A stretch of 64,000 bases of DNA from assembly GCF_004349195.1 (NCBI RefSeq), contig NZ_SMLG01000006.1:124001-188000 (forward strand). The letters run 5' to 3'. Origin of the DNA: Flavobacterium rhamnosiphilum. GTDB lineage: Bacteria; Bacteroidota; Bacteroidia; Flavobacteriales; Flavobacteriaceae. The first letter of the stretch is position 1. The number at the start of each line of letters is the position of its first letter. Positions 62,021-64,000 of this stretch are shown one piece after another. A program made the translations under genes and the position numbers. The notes beneath the pieces were generated by a model. The model saw only the letters and a program-made list of their open reading frames with translations. It was not told the DNA's origin and did no database searches.

Positions 62021-63448
62021 TTAAACTTTCTTCAAGTCTAATTTCTCTCCACGCTTTAATATAAAATCATAAGCTGCTTGATATTCATTCGGGATTTCGC
62101 CCTCTAAAATAGCTTCTTTTACGGCTTCTTTAAGCATTCCAATCTCTTTTGAAGGCTTCAAATCGAAGATTTCCATAATTTCTTCACCTGATATTGGTGG
62201 TTGAAAATTACGTACATGATCGCGCTCTTCGACTTCCACAATTTTTTTGCGAACAATTATAAAATTATTGTGGTATTTCTTGAACCTATTTGGGTTCTTG
62301 GTGGTGATATCTGCTTCACACAGCGTCATTAGATTCTCGACATCTTCACCTGCGTCAAAAACCAAACGGCGCACCGCTGAATCCGTAACCGTGTCTTGGG
62401 ATAAAACAATCGGACGCGAACTCATCATGACCATTTTCTGTACAAATTTCATTTTATGATTCAACGGCATGTGTAAGCGTTCGAATATTTTCTTTGCCAT
62501 TTTTCCACCAAGAAATTCATGTCCATGAAAGGTCCAGCCTTGTTTTTTATTAAAGCGTTTCGTTGGTGCTTTTCCAATATCGTGCAATAATGCTGACCAA
62601 CGGAGCCAAACATCATCAGTGTGTGGGCAAATATTATCAACAACCTCTAAAGTGTGATAAAAATTGTTTTTATGCGTGTGACCTTCTATTTCTTCTACCT
62701 GATTCAAGGCGGTCAATTCCGGAAGAATAATATCTAAAAGTCCCGTTTTGAACAACAGCAAGAATCCTATGGAAGGTTTGTCTGTCGAAAGTATTTTATT
62801 CAATTCATCAACAATACGTTCTCCAGAAATGATTTTGATTCGGTCTGCATTTTTTGCAATGGAATTCAACGAATTTTCTTCGATTTCAAATCCCAATTGG
62901 TTTGCAAAACGAATCCCTCTCAACATACGCAACGGATCATCAGAAAAAGTAATATCTGGATCCAGAGGTGTTTTGACTATTTTGTTTTTTAAATCTTCGA
63001 GTCCGTTAAAAGGGTCTGAAAGTTCTCCGAAATTAGCAGCGTTTAAGGATAAAGCCAGCGCATTTATGGTAAAGTCACGACGATTTTGATCATCCTCAAG
63101 CGTTCCGTTTTCTACAACCGGATTACGGCTTTCAAAATGATACGATTCCTTTCTGGCGCCTACAAATTCAATTTCAGTGTCTTCAAAACGCAACATGGCG
63201 GTTCCGTATGTTTTGAAAACTTGAACTTTTGGTTTCTTTGGAAGTAATTGCGACACTTTTAAAGCTAATTCGATTCCGCTGCCAACAGCAACAATATCTA
63301 TGTCTTTTTTAAAGTCTCTATTCAAAAGTAAATCTCTCACGAAACCGCCAATGACATAACTTTCGATGTTAAGTTCTTGGGAAGCTTGAGAAATGACTTG
63401 AAAAATTGTATTATTTAAGGCTTCTTTATATGAAGTTTTAATGCTCAT
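62021..63448 (-). CDS. cca: CCA tRNA nucleotidyltransferase with HD domain
   Basis: Adds or repairs the CCA end of tRNAs (ATP and CTP dependent); 475 residues, normal for the bacterial HD-containing form. The nucleotidyltransferase head has GGFVRDLLLNRDFKKDIDIVAVG (metal Asp pair in DIDIV) near residues 34-56, RRDFTINALAL near 127, and the flexible neck region. The HD domain has HDIGKAP with an His-Asp pair near 290. None of the tRNAs in this window encodes CCA, so this enzyme is needed for them. It is transcribed after the cut synthase gene. Confidence 0.94.
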   Translation of the reverse strand: MSIKTSYKEALNNTIFQVISQASQELNIESYVIGGFVRDLLLNRDFKKDIDIVAVGSGIELALKVSQLLPKKPKVQVFKTYGTAMLRFEDTEIEFVGARKESYHFESRNPVVENGTLEDDQNRRDFTINALALSLNAANFGELSDPFNGLEDLKNKIVKTPLDPDITFSDDPLRMLRGIRFANQLGFEIEENSLNSIAKNADRIKIISGERIVDELNKILSTDKPSIGFLLLFKTGLLDIILPELTALNQVEEIEGHTHKNNFYHTLEVVDNICPHTDDVWLRWSALLHDIGKAPTKRFNKKQGWTFHGHEFLGGKMAKKIFERLHMPLNHKMKFVQKMVMMSSRPIVLSQDTVTDSAVRRLVFDAGEDVENLMTLCEADITTKNPNRFKKYHNNFIIVRKKIVEVEERDHVRNFQPPISGEEIMEIFDLKPSKEIGMLKEAVKEAILEGEIPNEYQAAYDFILKRGEKLDLKKV

Positions 63449-63515
63449 TTTAAAAATGTTTAAAGTCTAAAGCCCAAAGTTGTTAAACTGAAAACTGAAA
63501 ACTGAATACTGCAAA

Positions 63516-64000
63516 CTATTTTCGAATCACTTTCACCTGAGAATCATTCGTCAATTTTATTATTGTTGACGGTTTTCCGCCAATTTTTTCGCGATGCAAA
63601 TTTACAACATAGTCTACACCTTTTATAATTTCTGGACTAATATCTTTGAAGGCAATAGGAGTAGGCTGGCCTGAGATATTTGCAGATGTCGAAACCAATG
63701 GTTTTTTCATCTTTTCCATTAATTTAAAACAAAAAGGTTCTTTCACAATACGGATTCCCAGTGAATTATCTGAAGAGATTATATTGGGTGCTACATTTCT
63801 GGGTTTGTCCAATATCAAAGTGGTTGGATTTTCGGATAAATCCATAATCTGCCACGCCACTTCAGGAATGTCCTTAAATACGTTGTACATCATTTTTTCG
63901 CCATTCATCAAAACAATCATACTTTGGGTTTCGGCTCTTTGCTTGAGTTTGTATATTTTGGCAACTGCATCAGGGTTTGTCGCATCACAGCCAATTCCCC
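63516..64000 (-). CDS. L-threonylcarbamoyladenylate synthase (TsaC/Sua5 type), 5' part missing
   Basis: Makes threonylcarbamoyl-AMP for the t6A37 modification of tRNAs reading ANN codons. The frame runs off the right edge of the window; the visible C-terminal part has about 160 residues. The reading GIGCDATNPDAVAKIYKLKQR at the edge continues into MIVLMN, the SDNSLGIRIV strand and PLVSTSANISGQPTP, all diagnostic of the YrdC/Sua5 fold. An internal ATG near 63920 is not the start. The gene lies upstream of cca on the same strand, with 67 bases between. Confidence 0.92.
   Translation of the reverse strand, partial: GIGCDATNPDAVAKIYKLKQRAETQSMIVLMNGEKMMYNVFKDIPEVAWQIMDLSENPTTLILDKPRNVAPNIISSDNSLGIRIVKEPFCFKLMEKMKKPLVSTSANISGQPTPIAFKDISPEIIKGVDYVVNLHREKIGGKPSTIIKLTNDSQVKVIRK

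Noticed and set aside
63483..63512. AACTGAA heptamer repeats before cca as a regulatory array
   Set aside because: Only about three degenerate units; similar short runs are frequent in AT-rich intergenic DNA.

Overview
The window reads as an ordinary chromosomal segment of a Flavobacterium-like member of the Bacteroidota. The evidence is the low GC content, A-rich leaders without strong Shine-Dalgarno sequences, promoters of the TTG-N17-23-TAnnTTTG type, two proteins with type IX secretion type B sorting domains, a carboxypeptidase-regulatory-like/TonB receptor, FadL-type and BBP2-type outer membrane proteins, 2TM-domain proteins, an archaeal/eukaryal-type ProS, and many intergenic palindromic repeats. 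No integrase, transposase, phage structural gene or CRISPR array is visible. The right edge cuts a threonylcarbamoyladenylate synthase gene.

Layout. 1-9.6 kb: acyl-CoA carboxylase beta subunit, an OmpR-type two-component pair, a DUF1573 protein, an aldo/keto reductase, a CHASE4 hybrid kinase, a 245-bp multi-hairpin repeat and a succinate-semialdehyde-type dehydrogenase. 9.7-18 kb: small secreted proteins, a porin, an AmpD-like amidase lipoprotein, rimO, a FadL-family protein and a Trp/Gly/Asn-repeat lipoprotein. 18-24.6 kb: information-processing genes (proS, three tRNA-Glu, rpsT, typA) with a PAS kinase/receiver pair between them. 24.7-32.5 kb: two tandem type IX-secreted proteins, 4.4 and 2.3 kb, then an ABC-2 exporter pair and a second PAS kinase/receiver pair. 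36-45.6 kb: the most unusual block, holding a cryptic kinase-like protein, a beta-propeller-like lipoprotein, a 1244-residue metallophosphatase/kinase-like/Omp85 fusion, an HD-PycTM protein and a GAF protein. 45.7-53.4 kb: repeats, a nucleoid-associated protein, a ClC/HPP membrane pair and small metabolic or unknown genes. 53.5-59.4 kb: TonB receptor, TPR-like secreted protein, LytS-like kinase with a fused 2TM domain, two free 2TM proteins and a LytTR regulator. 59.5-64 kb: CDP-alcohol phosphotransferase, ctaA behind a RelE/ParE-like pair, cca, and the cut tRNA-modification gene.

How parts fit together. Five sensor/regulator sets suggest strong investment in environmental sensing. The secreted and outer membrane proteins fit a gliding or surface-colonising lifestyle. 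The best candidates for undescribed biology are the surface phosphatase-kinase-barrel fusion with its neighbours (36.3-45.6 kb), the orphan PycTM effector fused to an HD domain, and the families of short palindromic elements. One of those families (about 160 bp, imperfect terminal inverted repeats, 8-9 bp flanking direct repeats) carries different hairpin cores between similar ends.
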